Source: Micromonospora sp045209745 (lineage in GTDB: Bacteria > Actinomycetota > Actinomycetes > Mycobacteriales > Micromonosporaceae). From it: a stretch of 64,000 nt of DNA. Location: positions 2,294,001 to 2,358,000 of the forward strand of contig NZ_CP109273.1 of assembly GCF_045209745.1 (NCBI RefSeq), given 5' to 3'. The notes under the pieces are model-generated. The model did no database searches and was not told the DNA's origin. It was given only the letters and a program-made list of their open reading frames with translations. The first letter of the stretch is position 1, and each line of letters starts with the position of its first letter. Shown piece after piece: positions 25,302-33,182 of the stretch. A program made the position numbers and the translations under genes.

Positions 25302-26069
25302 GTGCGCTGGCGCAGTTTTGTCGCGGTCGGGGACAGCTTCACCGAGGGCATGGACGACGCGTACCCGGACGGCAGTTTCCGGGGCTGGGCGGACCTGGTG
25401 GCGACCCGACTCGCCGTCGAGGCAGGCCCCGACTTCCGGTACGCGAACCTGGCCATCCGAGGCCGGCTCTTCCCCGGGGTGGTCGCCGAGCAGGTGCCGG
25501 CGGCGGTGGCGATGAAGCCCGACCTGATCAGCTTCGCGGCTGGCGGCAACGACGTGCTGCGCCGCACCTTCAACCCGGACACGCTGGTCGCCCGCTTCGA
25601 CGAGGTGGTCCGGCAACTGCGCTCGGGCGGCGCGGACGTGCTGCTCTTCCGGTTCGCCGACGTGATGGCCCGACTGCCCGGCCAGCGCCTCGTCGCTCCC
25701 CGGGTGCAGTTGCTCAACCAGGCGGTCGGCGAGACCGCCGAGCGCCACGGTGCCATGTTGGTCGACCTGTACGCCGACGACGCGTTTCTCAATCCGATGC
25801 TCTGGAGCACCGACCGTTTGCACCTCTCTCCGGCCGGCCACCGACGGGTCGCGGGTCAGGTGTTGAACGCGCTCGGGGTTGGGTGCGACGAGGAATGGTT
25901 GATGGTCCCGCCGCACCCGGCGCCGTCGCCGTGGCTGGCCGCCCGAGCGGCCGATGTGCGCTGGGCCGGTCAGCACCTCGCACCCTGGGTGAAGCGGCGG
26001 CTGACCGGTCGGTCGTCCGGTGACACGGTGACCGCGAAGCGTCCGCTGCTCGGGCCGATCGTCGACTGA
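25302..26069 (+). CDS. SGNH/GDSL-family hydrolase
   Basis: 255 residues from a GTG after an AAGGGGGG run. Block I is VAVGDSFTEG with nucleophile Ser12; block III is SFAAGGNDVLRR (Asn); block V is STDRLHLSPAGHR (Asp and His). All four SGNH residues are therefore present. No signal peptide, so cytoplasmic. It is a lipase/esterase-fold enzyme of unknown substrate. It is followed at 2 nt by the imidazolonepropionase-like small gene, so the pair is likely cotranscribed. Divergent to proS. Confidence 0.9.
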   Translation: MRWRSFVAVGDSFTEGMDDAYPDGSFRGWADLVATRLAVEAGPDFRYANLAIRGRLFPGVVAEQVPAAVAMKPDLISFAAGGNDVLRRTFNPDTLVARFDEVVRQLRSGGADVLLFRFADVMARLPGQRLVAPRVQLLNQAVGETAERHGAMLVDLYADDAFLNPMLWSTDRLHLSPAGHRRVAGQVLNALGVGCDEEWLMVPPHPAPSPWLAARAADVRWAGQHLAPWVKRRLTGRSSGDTVTAKRPLLGPIVD

Positions 26070-26071
26070 GG

Positions 26072-26518
26072 GTGCGCACCCTGCACACCGCGCCGCTGTT
26101 ACGGCGCGACCGGGACGGCGAGCCGGTGCCGGCGCACGCCGTGCTGGTCAGTGGCGACCGGGTCGAAGCCGTCGGCCCGCTGGCCGAGTTGAGCGAGGCG
26201 TACGCGGGTGTTCGGGTCCGCCGTTGGCCCGGCACGCTGGGGCCGGGTCTGCTGCACGACGGCCCGCTGCCGGCGGCGCCCACCCCGCGTGAGCGAGTGC
26301 ACGCGCTGCTACGCAATGGGGTGACGGCGGTGCTGGGGCAGCACCTGACCGACCCGGCGCTGCGGGCCGCCGTCGACAGGAGCGACCTGCTGGTGCTGCC
26401 CGCCGCCGTGGCGCCGGCACTGCAACCGGGTGGGCGGGCTGACCTCGCGGTGCATGGCGTCGACGGCACCTGTCTGGTGACGGTGGTCGCCGGCCGGATC
26501 GCCCACCGGCGCGCCTGA
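26072..26518 (+). CDS. Imidazolonepropionase-like composite-domain protein
   Basis: 148 residues, GTG start two nucleotides after the previous stop. It has the small beta-sandwich part of amidohydrolases (PLLRRDRDGEPVPAHAVLV, RVEAVGPLAEL, LGPGLLHDG) and ends GGRADLAVHGVDG ... LVTVVAGRIAHRR. The metal-binding TIM barrel is missing, so it is not itself an imidazolonepropionase. Homologues in Micromonosporaceae sit next to the SGNH gene as here. Function unknown. Confidence 0.75.
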   Translation: MRTLHTAPLLRRDRDGEPVPAHAVLVSGDRVEAVGPLAELSEAYAGVRVRRWPGTLGPGLLHDGPLPAAPTPRERVHALLRNGVTAVLGQHLTDPALRAAVDRSDLLVLPAAVAPALQPGGRADLAVHGVDGTCLVTVVAGRIAHRRA

Positions 26519-26585
26519 GCAGGCTGCCCGCCGGGCCGGCCCGTTACAGCGGTCGAGGGCGGCCATCCGGCGTACCTTGGGGACC

Positions 26586-27488
26586 ATGTCTGTGCCGAAC
26601 GATCCTGATCCCCGCCTTCAGTCGTACGCGGACCCGCAGCGGCTGGTCACCACCGCGTGGCTGGCCGAGCACCTGGGCGACGAGGGCCTCGTCGTGGTCG
26701 AGTCCGACGAGGACGTGCTGCTCTACGAATCCGGTCACATCCCTGGTGCTGTCAAGGTCGACTGGCACCTGGAGTTGAACGACCAGGTGACCCGGGACTA
26801 CCTGGATGCCAAAAGCTTCGCCGAGATGTGTGCCGCGAAGGGCATCGGCCGGGGCGACACGGTCGTCTTCTACGGCGACAACTTCAACTGGTGGGCCGCG
26901 TACGCCCTCTGGGTGTTCTCGCTCTTCGGCCACGCCGACGTGCGACTGCTCGACGGCGGCCGGCAGAAGTGGATCGCCGAGGGGCGCGAGGTGACCCGCG
27001 ACAAGCCAGCTCGGCCCCGCGCCGACTACCCGGTGCCGAGGCGTGACGACGCACCGCTGCGGGCCTACCGTGAACAGGTCATGGCGCACATCGCCGCCGC
27101 CCGCCCGCTGGTCGACGTCCGGTCGCTGAGCGAGTACACCGGCGAGACGCTGCACATGCCGGACTACCCACAGGAGGGCGCGCTGCGCGGCGGGCACATT
27201 CCGGGCGCGGTCAGCAAGCCGTGGAAGTCGGCTGCCAATGACGATGGCACTTTCAAGTCCGCCGACGAGCTGAAGGCGATCTACGCCGACCAGCTGGGGC
27301 TCAGCCCCGACGACGACGTGATCGCGTACTGCCGGATCGGCGAGCGGTCCAGCCACACCTGGTTCGTGCTGCGGCACCTGCTGGGCTACCCGCAGGTGCG
27401 TAACTACGACGGCTCGTGGACCGAGTGGGGCAACCTGGTCCGGGCACCCGTGGTCAAGGGCGACCAGCCCGGTGGTCTTGCCGCCTGA
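26586..27488 (+). CDS. Thiosulfate/3-mercaptopyruvate sulfurtransferase (tandem rhodanese)
   Basis: 300 residues from the ATG at 26586. Two rhodanese domains are present: residues ~20-140 (VTTAWLAEHLGDEGLVVVE, SGHIPGAVKVDWHLEL) and ~165-295 (ARPLVDVRSLSEYTGE, GHIPGAVSKPWKS). The C-terminal domain carries the catalytic Cys249 in YCRIGERSSHTW. CRIGERSSHT is the long-loop type seen in actinobacterial CysA/SseA-like enzymes. It moves sulfane sulfur to cyanide or protein acceptors and may feed the SufE encoded nearby. Confidence 0.92.
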   Translation: MSVPNDPDPRLQSYADPQRLVTTAWLAEHLGDEGLVVVESDEDVLLYESGHIPGAVKVDWHLELNDQVTRDYLDAKSFAEMCAAKGIGRGDTVVFYGDNFNWWAAYALWVFSLFGHADVRLLDGGRQKWIAEGREVTRDKPARPRADYPVPRRDDAPLRAYREQVMAHIAAARPLVDVRSLSEYTGETLHMPDYPQEGALRGGHIPGAVSKPWKSAANDDGTFKSADELKAIYADQLGLSPDDDVIAYCRIGERSSHTWFVLRHLLGYPQVRNYDGSWTEWGNLVRAPVVKGDQPGGLAA

Positions 27489-27496
27489 GCAGTGCA

Positions 27497-27535
27497 ACCG
27501 TCCCCGCGCGGCAGTAACTGTCGCGCGGGGACGGT
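27497..27535. terminator. Strong bidirectional hairpin terminator
   Basis: A perfect 14-bp stem (ACCGTCCCCGCGCG and its complement) that continues inward through a G-U and three further pairs to a 3-nt loop. It fills the 49-nt gap between the convergent sulfurtransferase gene and the next gene. Confidence 0.85.
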
Positions 27536-27537
27536 GC

Positions 27538-28719
27538 TCAGCCGGCCAGTGACAGCACGCCGGTCAGGTTACGGATCACGCCGGTGATCTCGCCGGTCTC
27601 CGGGTTCCACCGTGCGACGGCAGCTGGTTCCAGCCGGACTAGCACCGCACCCTTGTTGTCCCAGCCCAGCACCTCGCAGCAGCCTTTGGCGCGATCCCGG
27701 CCGAGGTCGAGCACATGCGTCACCGCGCCGGTGCGGGCGTCCAGCACGGCCACCCCCTCGGCACCGTCGATCTCGCCGTTGGTGATCCACGCCGCGCTGG
27801 CCACCCGCTCGCCGTGCAGCCAGCCCCGGCCGTAGAACTCGTTGACCTGGTACGGCGACGGCAGCGCCGAGCCGGTGACCGGCTGTTCGGAGCGCATTCT
27901 GCCGTCGCGGGCGGTGCGGCTACGCAGCATCAGGCCGCTCCGCTCGCCGACCATCTCGATCAGCGCCGCCTCGCGTCCGGCCGCCGGATCGGGCGCGACC
28001 ACGTCCCAGGCCGACACGTCGATCGTGCTCGCCGCGCCGGTGACCCGGTCCACCGCGTACGTCCGGTTGTCGCCGCCGACCAGCACCCGGTCGTTCGCCC
28101 AGACCACCAACTCCAGGTAACCGTCGAGCGGGATCCGGCGCACGGCCCCGGTGGTGAGGTCAACCATGATCAGCTCACCGGTCTGGGCGAACGCGGCCGA
28201 CCGGCCGTCCGGCGACAGCACGCCCGGCTTCACGGCGAACGCCTCGTTGCCGCCCGCGTCCCGGGTGGGCGCCAGCGTCACCACGTCGAGACTGCGCACC
28301 ACGCCGTCATCGCCGAGCACGCGGACCGGGCCGTCCGCGTGGAACTCCTCGTCCAGCGGCTGGAACAGCGCCAGCGCCCGCTTCACCGGTCGCTCGGAGA
28401 GCGGCACGGTCGCCGGGCCGGCGAGCCGCGCCAGCGGATCGGGTGGGAAGGTCAGCTCGGCAGGGGGCCGCTGCACCGGATCGGCGTGGGTGGGCTCGAC
28501 GGTCGGTGCCACTGAATGAACCGGCGGCGAATCGGCGGGCGGCCGCAGGGCGGCCACCGTGCCACCGCCGACCAGTGTCACGGCCAGGGCGACCGCGCTG
28601 ACGGCCCGTCGGGTCCGCCGGGTCCGCCGAGCCCGCTCCCATCCGGCCGTAGCCGGTTGGCTGGGTAGAACGTCCTCGACGCTGACGGTCAGTAGTTGGC
28701 GTAGGTCCTGCTCGTTCAC
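27538..28719 (-). CDS. Membrane-anchored beta-propeller-like protein, sigma partner
   Basis: 393 residues from a GTG overlapping the sigma gene's stop (GTGA). A short cytoplasmic N-terminus is followed by a transmembrane helix (AVSAVALAVTLVGGGTVAAL, about residues 40-60). The large extracytoplasmic part has repeated strands of TolB/WD40 type (SPDGRSAAFAQTGELIMVDL, ELVVWANDRVLVGGDN, GVAVLDARTGAVTHVLDL). Translational coupling with a SigE-family sigma factor suggests a regulatory or anti-sigma-like role. This is inferred; no anti-sigma zinc motif is present. Confidence 0.75.
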   Translation of the reverse strand: MNEQDLRQLLTVSVEDVLPSQPATAGWERARRTRRTRRAVSAVALAVTLVGGGTVAALRPPADSPPVHSVAPTVEPTHADPVQRPPAELTFPPDPLARLAGPATVPLSERPVKRALALFQPLDEEFHADGPVRVLGDDGVVRSLDVVTLAPTRDAGGNEAFAVKPGVLSPDGRSAAFAQTGELIMVDLTTGAVRRIPLDGYLELVVWANDRVLVGGDNRTYAVDRVTGAASTIDVSAWDVVAPDPAAGREAALIEMVGERSGLMLRSRTARDGRMRSEQPVTGSALPSPYQVNEFYGRGWLHGERVASAAWITNGEIDGAEGVAVLDARTGAVTHVLDLGRDRAKGCCEVLGWDNKGAVLVRLEPAAVARWNPETGEITGVIRNLTGVLSLAG

Positions 28720-29264
28720 GGGTTCACCTCCAGGCCGCTGGCCAGGTCGGCCGAGCCCCGGCCCGGTCGAGCGTCCCGGGCGAGGTCCGGGGCGACCTCG
28801 CGAAGTCGGCGCAGCGCCGCATGACACTGGCTTTTCACGGTGCCGACGGTCACCCCGAGCGCCTCGGCGGTGGCGACCTCGGTCAGGTCCTCGTAGTAGC
28901 GCAGCACCAGCACGGCCCGTTGCCGTGGTGGCAGCAGGCCCAGCGCGTCGTGCAGCGTCAGCCGCAATGCTCCGTCACGGTCGTGGGCCACCTGCTCCGG
29001 CGGCGCGGCGCTGAGCCACTCCCGCCGCCGGCGCCGCCACCACGAGACCGCGTCCCGGTAGAGGATGGCCCGCACGTACGCGGAGGGGTCGCCGTCACGG
29101 ACCGAGGCCCAGCGCAGCGCCAGCTTCAGCAGGGCGTCCTGGAGAAGGTCTTCGGCCTGGTGCCGGTTGCCGCAGATCAGATAGGCCGCGCGGAGCAGCC
29201 GGTGTTGGTGGCTCTCCACGAAGGCGAGGTAGCCGTCGCGTCCGTCGTTCCCCGCCGGTGCCAT
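28716..29264 (-). CDS. SigE-family (SigE-like ECF) RNA polymerase sigma factor
   Basis: 182 residues. It begins YLAFVESHQHRLLRAAYLICG, with region 2 in QAEDLLQDALLKLALRW and the typical YVRAILYRDAVSWWRRRRR. Region 4 is LGLLPPRQRAVLVLRYYEDL then VATAEALGVTVGTVKSQCHAALRRL. This matches the SigE-family group of Actinobacteria known from secreted or anchored partner genes. The downstream partner overlaps by 4 nt. Confidence 0.93.
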   Translation of the reverse strand: MAPAGNDGRDGYLAFVESHQHRLLRAAYLICGNRHQAEDLLQDALLKLALRWASVRDGDPSAYVRAILYRDAVSWWRRRRREWLSAAPPEQVAHDRDGALRLTLHDALGLLPPRQRAVLVLRYYEDLTEVATAEALGVTVGTVKSQCHAALRRLREVAPDLARDARPGRGSADLASGLEVNP

Positions 29265-29332
29265 CCGCCCTCCTCCCGGCCGTCGAGTTGCGCGTCACCT
29301 GGCAGACGCACGGGGAGGGCCGAAAGGTTGGG

Positions 29333-29914
29333 TCAGCTCTGCGGCATTCCAGTCAGATAGCGCTGGAGGGTCGGTGCGATCCAGGAGACCAGTTCCTCCG
29401 GTGTGGTGTCCACCATGGGCGGCAGGCGGACGACGTATCGGGTGTAGGCGAGGCCGAGGACCTGACTGGCCACCAGGCCGGCACGTCGGGCGGTCAGCGC
29501 CGGGTCGGTGCCGAACGCGGCCACGGCAGCGGTGAGTTGGTCGGCGAAGATGCCACGCATCCGTTCGGCCGCGCCCGGATTGGTGCTGGCGGCCCGGAGC
29601 AGCGCCACGAGCGTCTCGTCGCCTTCCCACCTGGCGAGGAAGTGCCGGACCAGCACCTCGCCGAGACGTGCGGGCGGCACCGGGGCCAGGTCGGGCAGGC
29701 GGAGGTCGAACTCGGCCGCCGCCGCGAAGAGGCCCTCCTTGCTGCCGTAGTAACGCATGACCATCGAAGGGTCGATCCGGGCGTCGGCGGCGATGGCCCT
29801 GATCGTGGCGCGCTCGTATCCGTCCGCCGCGAACCGTTCCCGGGCCGCTCGCAGGATCGCCGCCCGGGTGGCGTCCGAGCGGCGGGGATGGTTCGGCTGG
29901 GCGGACGCTGTCAT
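29333..29914 (-). CDS. TetR-family repressor
   Basis: 193 residues. The N-terminal HTH is DATRAAILRAARERFAADG and ATIRAIAADARIDPSMVMRYYGSKEGLFAAA, with the recognition helix near MRYYGSKE. The C-terminal domain resembles TetR_C (GETLVALLRA, LVASQVLGLAYTRYVVRLPP). It is divergently transcribed from an FAD monooxygenase, with two clear inverted repeats in the 107-nt gap. This is the standard layout for a repressor of that monooxygenase and of itself. Confidence 0.93.
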   Translation of the reverse strand: MTASAQPNHPRRSDATRAAILRAARERFAADGYERATIRAIAADARIDPSMVMRYYGSKEGLFAAAAEFDLRLPDLAPVPPARLGEVLVRHFLARWEGDETLVALLRAASTNPGAAERMRGIFADQLTAAVAAFGTDPALTARRAGLVASQVLGLAYTRYVVRLPPMVDTTPEELVSWIAPTLQRYLTGMPQS

Positions 29915-29927
29915 GTCAACGACCGTA

Positions 29928-29945
29928 TGCCAACAACTGTTGACA
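29928..29945. promoter_or_regulatory. Putative TetR operator 1
   Basis: TGCCAACA-AC-TGTTGACA is an 18-bp near-perfect inverted repeat (7 of 8 arm positions), 14 bp upstream of the TetR start. Confidence 0.7.
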
Positions 29946-29983
29946 ACGCAATCGACAGGGCTCTAGCGTCGCCAACAAGCGTT

Positions 29984-30001
29984 TGCCAACAGGCGTTGGC
30001 A
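29984..30001. promoter_or_regulatory. Putative TetR operator 2
   Basis: TGCCAACA-GG-CGTTGGCA repeats operator 1. Read as TTTGCCAAC-AGGC-GTTGGCAAA (29982-30003) it has perfect 9-bp arms. A third, partial site (CGCCAACA-AG-CGTTTGCC, 29970-29987) overlaps it. It lies 20 nt before the monooxygenase start. Confidence 0.75.
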
Positions 30002-30021
30002 AAGATCTTCTGGAGGTGGCC

Positions 30022-31179
30022 ATGCTGCCCACGAGCACTGACGTCCTGGTGGTGGGCGCTGGCCCCACCGGTCTCGCCACCGCGCTGACGCTGGCCCGGC
30101 GCGGGATCGAGGTGACCGTGCTGGACCAACTGGCCGAGCCGCCGACGACCTCCCGTGCGGCGGTCGTGCACGCGTACACCCTGGAGGTGCTGGACCGGAT
30201 CGGCGCCGCGGCGCCGCTGGTCGCCCAGGCCCTGCGGACGCCGCGCTTCACCGTGCGCGACCGGGACCGGGTGCTGTTGTCGGTGCCGTTCCACGAACTG
30301 CCGTCCCGCTTTCCCTACGCGCTGCTGGTCTCCCAGGCGGTCACCGAAGCCGTGCTCACCGAGAAGTTGGCCGAACTCGGTGTCCAGATACGACGGTCGC
30401 GCCAGCTCACCGGGCTGAGCCGCGCTGGAGAAGGCCTGCTCGCGCAGGTCGACGGAGAGGCGCTGCGCGCCCGGTTCGTGGTCGGCGCGGACGGCCTGCA
30501 CAGCACCGTCCGGCAGTTGGCCGGCATCGGCTTCACCGGGAGCAGCGACGAGGAGTCCTTCGTCCTCGCCGACGTGCGGGTGCGCAGCGTGCTGCCCCGC
30601 GACGAGGCGGCGCTCTTCCTCGCCCGCCCCGGGCCGCTGGTCTGGGCGCCACTCCCCGGCGGGGTGGTCCGGTTGGTCGCCGCCGTGCAGACGGCCCCGG
30701 CCGACCCGGACGCGGCCTACCTTCAGGCGCTGCTCGACGAGCGCGGCCCAGCGCGACGACCCGACCGGGTTACCGACGTGATCTGGGGCTCCCGGTTCCG
30801 GGTGCACCACCGGATCGCCGACACCTTCCGAGCCGGGCCGGTGCTGCTGGCCGGCGACGCCGGGCACGTGCACAGCCCGGCCGGTGGGCAGGGCATGAAC
30901 CTCGGCATCTGCGACGCGGTCGCGCTCGGCACCGCCGTGGCGGACGTGCTCGACGGTGGCCCGGAGACGCTGCTCGACGACTACAACACCCGGCAACGGC
31001 CGATGGCCGAGGACGTGATGAGCTTCGCCGCCGGGCTGACCAGGTTGGCCGGCACCTCCCCCGCCGGTCGGCCCGCCCGAGACATGCTGCTCCGGCTGCT
31101 CGGTGCCGTCCCACCGGCCCGTCGGCGGATCGCGCTGCGCCTGTCCGGGCTGTCCCACCGGGAGCGAACGCCGGGCTAG
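30022..31179 (+). CDS. FAD-dependent aromatic-ring-type monooxygenase (PHBH fold)
   Basis: 385 residues; the ATG follows TGGAGGTGGCC. GxGxxG is in VLVVGAGPTGLATALTLARRG (residues ~7-27). The second FAD motif GDAGHVHSPAGGQGMNLGICDA (core GDAGHVHSP) and the central NAD(P)H/FAD DG motif (VGADGLHSTVR) are present. These are the three fingerprints of the FAD_binding_3 family. It should hydroxylate a phenolic or polyketide-like substrate using NAD(P)H and O2. Repression by the divergent TetR, and the MFS gene that overlaps it tail-to-tail by 4 nt, suggest xenobiotic or antibiotic inactivation. Confidence 0.92.
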   Translation: MLPTSTDVLVVGAGPTGLATALTLARRGIEVTVLDQLAEPPTTSRAAVVHAYTLEVLDRIGAAAPLVAQALRTPRFTVRDRDRVLLSVPFHELPSRFPYALLVSQAVTEAVLTEKLAELGVQIRRSRQLTGLSRAGEGLLAQVDGEALRARFVVGADGLHSTVRQLAGIGFTGSSDEESFVLADVRVRSVLPRDEAALFLARPGPLVWAPLPGGVVRLVAAVQTAPADPDAAYLQALLDERGPARRPDRVTDVIWGSRFRVHHRIADTFRAGPVLLAGDAGHVHSPAGGQGMNLGICDAVALGTAVADVLDGGPETLLDDYNTRQRPMAEDVMSFAAGLTRLAGTSPAGRPARDMLLRLLGAVPPARRRIALRLSGLSHRERTPG

Positions 31180-32411
31180 ACCGCGCCGCTGCGGCTCAGC
31201 ACGCCGGGCGCGGCTGGCCGCAGTGCCCGCCATGCCGCGAGGGTGACCAGCGCGAACGTCCCCGCCGCCGCGCCCGTCACCGGCACCGTGCCGTACGCCG
31301 AGGCGGCCAGCCCGGCGAGCGCCGCCCCGAGCGGCGCGGTGAGCAGACCGACCATCCGCTGGGCCGCACCGACCCGGCCGAGCAGCTCGCTCGGCACGTG
31401 CCGCTGCCCGTACGACGCGCAGAGGCTGTTCCACACCACCGTGCCGGCGGCGAAGACGGCCAGCGCGATCCCACCCGGCACCGGATGCCGGGCCAGCGCG
31501 AACCCGGTCAGCGCCACGGTCTCCACGGCCAGCACCACCCGCAGCGCCGGCACCGTGCCGAGCCAGGCGGCGAGCTGTCCCGCCCCGAGCGCCCCGGCCA
31601 CGCCCCCGACGATGGCGGCGGCGGCGAACAGCCCGTACCCGGCCGGCGGCACCCGCAGCACGTCCAGCGCGTAGAGCACCAGCACCGCCATGATTCCGCT
31701 GATCGCCAGGTTGCTCGCGGCGGCGAGGACGGTGATCCGCCACAGGGGCCGGTGCGCACGCAGCCAGCGCAGTCCTTCGACGATCTCGCCCCACACCGAT
31801 CCGCGCCGCGCTCCGGGGCGGGCGGTCACGCTCGCGACGGGAGTCGGGGTGAGGGCCAGCACGAGCAGGGCCGCCGCCGCGAAGGTGACGGCGTCGAGGG
31901 CGAACGGGAGGGCCGGGGCGACGGCGAACAGGACACCGGCGGCGGGCGCCCCGAGGAAACCACCGGCGACTGCGGACCCCGCCTGGAGCCGGCCGTTCGC
32001 CCGGGGCAGCGCGTCCGGCGGCACCAGCGCCGGGAGCAGCGCGAACGAGGCGGAGTCGAAGAAGGTGCCCAACGCGGCGAGCAGAAACGCCGCCACCAGC
32101 AGCACCAGGACGCTGACCCGGTTCAGCGCGACCACTACGGCCAGCGCCGTTACCACGGCAGCGCGTACCCCGTCGACCAGGGCCATCGTCCGCCGCCGGT
32201 CCCAGCGGTCCGCGTACACGCCGCCGAGCAGGCCGAACAGCAGTGGCGGCAACTGACCCGCCACGGTGACCGCCGCGATGACCCGCGGGTCGCGGGTCAC
32301 GGTCGCGGCCAGCAGGGCCAGCGCCGGGGTACGCAGCGCGTCCCCGAACCGCGACGAGACGGCGGCGGACCAGAGCAGCCGGAAGTCCCGGCCGAGAGCG
32401 GAGGAGGTCAT
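31176..32411 (-). CDS. MFS transporter (MefA/DHA3-like exporter)
   Basis: 411 residues with about twelve membrane helices. It starts FRLLWSAAVSSRFGDAL and has the A-motif-like GLLGGVYADRWDRRRTM and ALGTFFDSASFALLPALVP, a pattern typical of DHA3/MefA-type drug exporters. It ends LVTLAAWRALRP. The stop overlaps the monooxygenase stop on the opposite strand. An exporter next to a TetR-controlled monooxygenase suggests resistance or detoxification, but the opposite orientation means it is not in that operon. Confidence 0.87.
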   Translation of the reverse strand: MTSSALGRDFRLLWSAAVSSRFGDALRTPALALLAATVTRDPRVIAAVTVAGQLPPLLFGLLGGVYADRWDRRRTMALVDGVRAAVVTALAVVVALNRVSVLVLLVAAFLLAALGTFFDSASFALLPALVPPDALPRANGRLQAGSAVAGGFLGAPAAGVLFAVAPALPFALDAVTFAAAALLVLALTPTPVASVTARPGARRGSVWGEIVEGLRWLRAHRPLWRITVLAAASNLAISGIMAVLVLYALDVLRVPPAGYGLFAAAAIVGGVAGALGAGQLAAWLGTVPALRVVLAVETVALTGFALARHPVPGGIALAVFAAGTVVWNSLCASYGQRHVPSELLGRVGAAQRMVGLLTAPLGAALAGLAASAYGTVPVTGAAAGTFALVTLAAWRALRPAAPGVLSRSGAV

Positions 32412-32509
32412 GCGGGTGACCGTGCGGGTTCAACCGGGTCGAGGGTCAAGCCGCAGTCGACCTTCAACCGCCGCTCCACCACAGGCAGCTCGCGGTCTAC
32501 GCTTGCCCG

Positions 32510-33109
32510 GTGACGGTGGAGCAGCAGGCACGGGGTGCGGCGGGCGCGGGCCGGCGCAGGTCCCGCAAGGACGAAATCCTGGAAATCGCGGTCGGTCTGT
32601 TCGCCGCCCGTGGCTACCACGGTGTGTCGATGGACGACATCGGCGCGGCGGCCGGGGTCACCGGTCCGGCGCTCTACCACCACTTCGCCGGCAAGGAGGC
32701 GATGCTGGCCGCCGCGCTGATCCCGGTCAGTGACGGGTTGCTGGCCGGCGGGCGGGAACGCGCCGCCGGGCACCCGGACGATCCGCGCGGTGTGCTGGAG
32801 TCGCTGATCGACTTCCACGTCGAGTTCGCGCTGGCCAACCCGGCGGTGATCGCGTTGCACCTGCACGAGCTGGACCGCCTGCCGGAGGAGCCGCGGCGGC
32901 GGATCCGTCGCCTGCAACGGCTCTACGTCGAGGAATGGGTCACCGTGCTCACCGCGCTGCACCCGGGCATGCCCGACGGCGAGGCGCGGGTGCTCGCGCA
33001 CGCCGCGTTCGGCCTGATGAACTCGACCCCGTTCCTCGGCGGTGAGGTGGATCGGCGACGCCGCGCCGAGCTGCTGCGCGACGCCACCCTGGCCGCGCTG
33101 CTCGCCTGA
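32510..33109 (+). CDS. TetR-family regulator of the adjacent acyl-CoA cluster
   Basis: 199 residues, GTG start. The HTH is KDEILEIAVGLFAARGYHGV and SMDDIGAAAGVTGPALYHHFAGKEAML. The C-terminal part is the AcrR/KstR2-like helical domain (ESLIDFHVEFALANPAVIALHLHEL). The gene is 73 nt upstream of the biotin carboxylase gene in the same orientation. Related TetR proteins control leucine and fatty-acyl-CoA catabolism in actinobacteria. A matching palindrome lies before the carboxyltransferase gene. Confidence 0.92.
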   Translation: MTVEQQARGAAGAGRRRSRKDEILEIAVGLFAARGYHGVSMDDIGAAAGVTGPALYHHFAGKEAMLAAALIPVSDGLLAGGRERAAGHPDDPRGVLESLIDFHVEFALANPAVIALHLHELDRLPEEPRRRIRRLQRLYVEEWVTVLTALHPGMPDGEARVLAHAAFGLMNSTPFLGGEVDRRRRAELLRDATLAALLA

Positions 33110-33145
33110 GCCCGACTCGTCAGAAGCCTGCCGGTCATGATTCCC

Positions 33146-33157
33146 TAACTATCGTCC
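33146..33157. promoter_or_regulatory. Degenerate TAACGATCGTT-like site upstream of accC
   Basis: TAACTATCGTCC resembles the palindrome AACGATCGTT found at 36308-36317. It lies 26 nt before the biotin carboxylase start, where a TetR repressor could act. Confidence 0.35.
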
Positions 33158-33182
33158 CACCATCCGGACGCCGGGAGGAAAC

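Noticed and set aside
29911..32433. 840-residue open frame on the minus strand spanning the monooxygenase and MFS genes
   Set aside because: Composition is Gly/Arg/Ala-rich with no domain, and it is antisense to the FAD monooxygenase and out of frame with the MFS gene, both of which have clear motifs. Long antisense frames are expected at this GC content.
32510..33109. TetR gene considered as repressor of the nearby MFS transporter gene
   Set aside because: The MFS gene is divergent with no strong palindrome between them; the better operator candidates lie in the acyl-CoA cluster.
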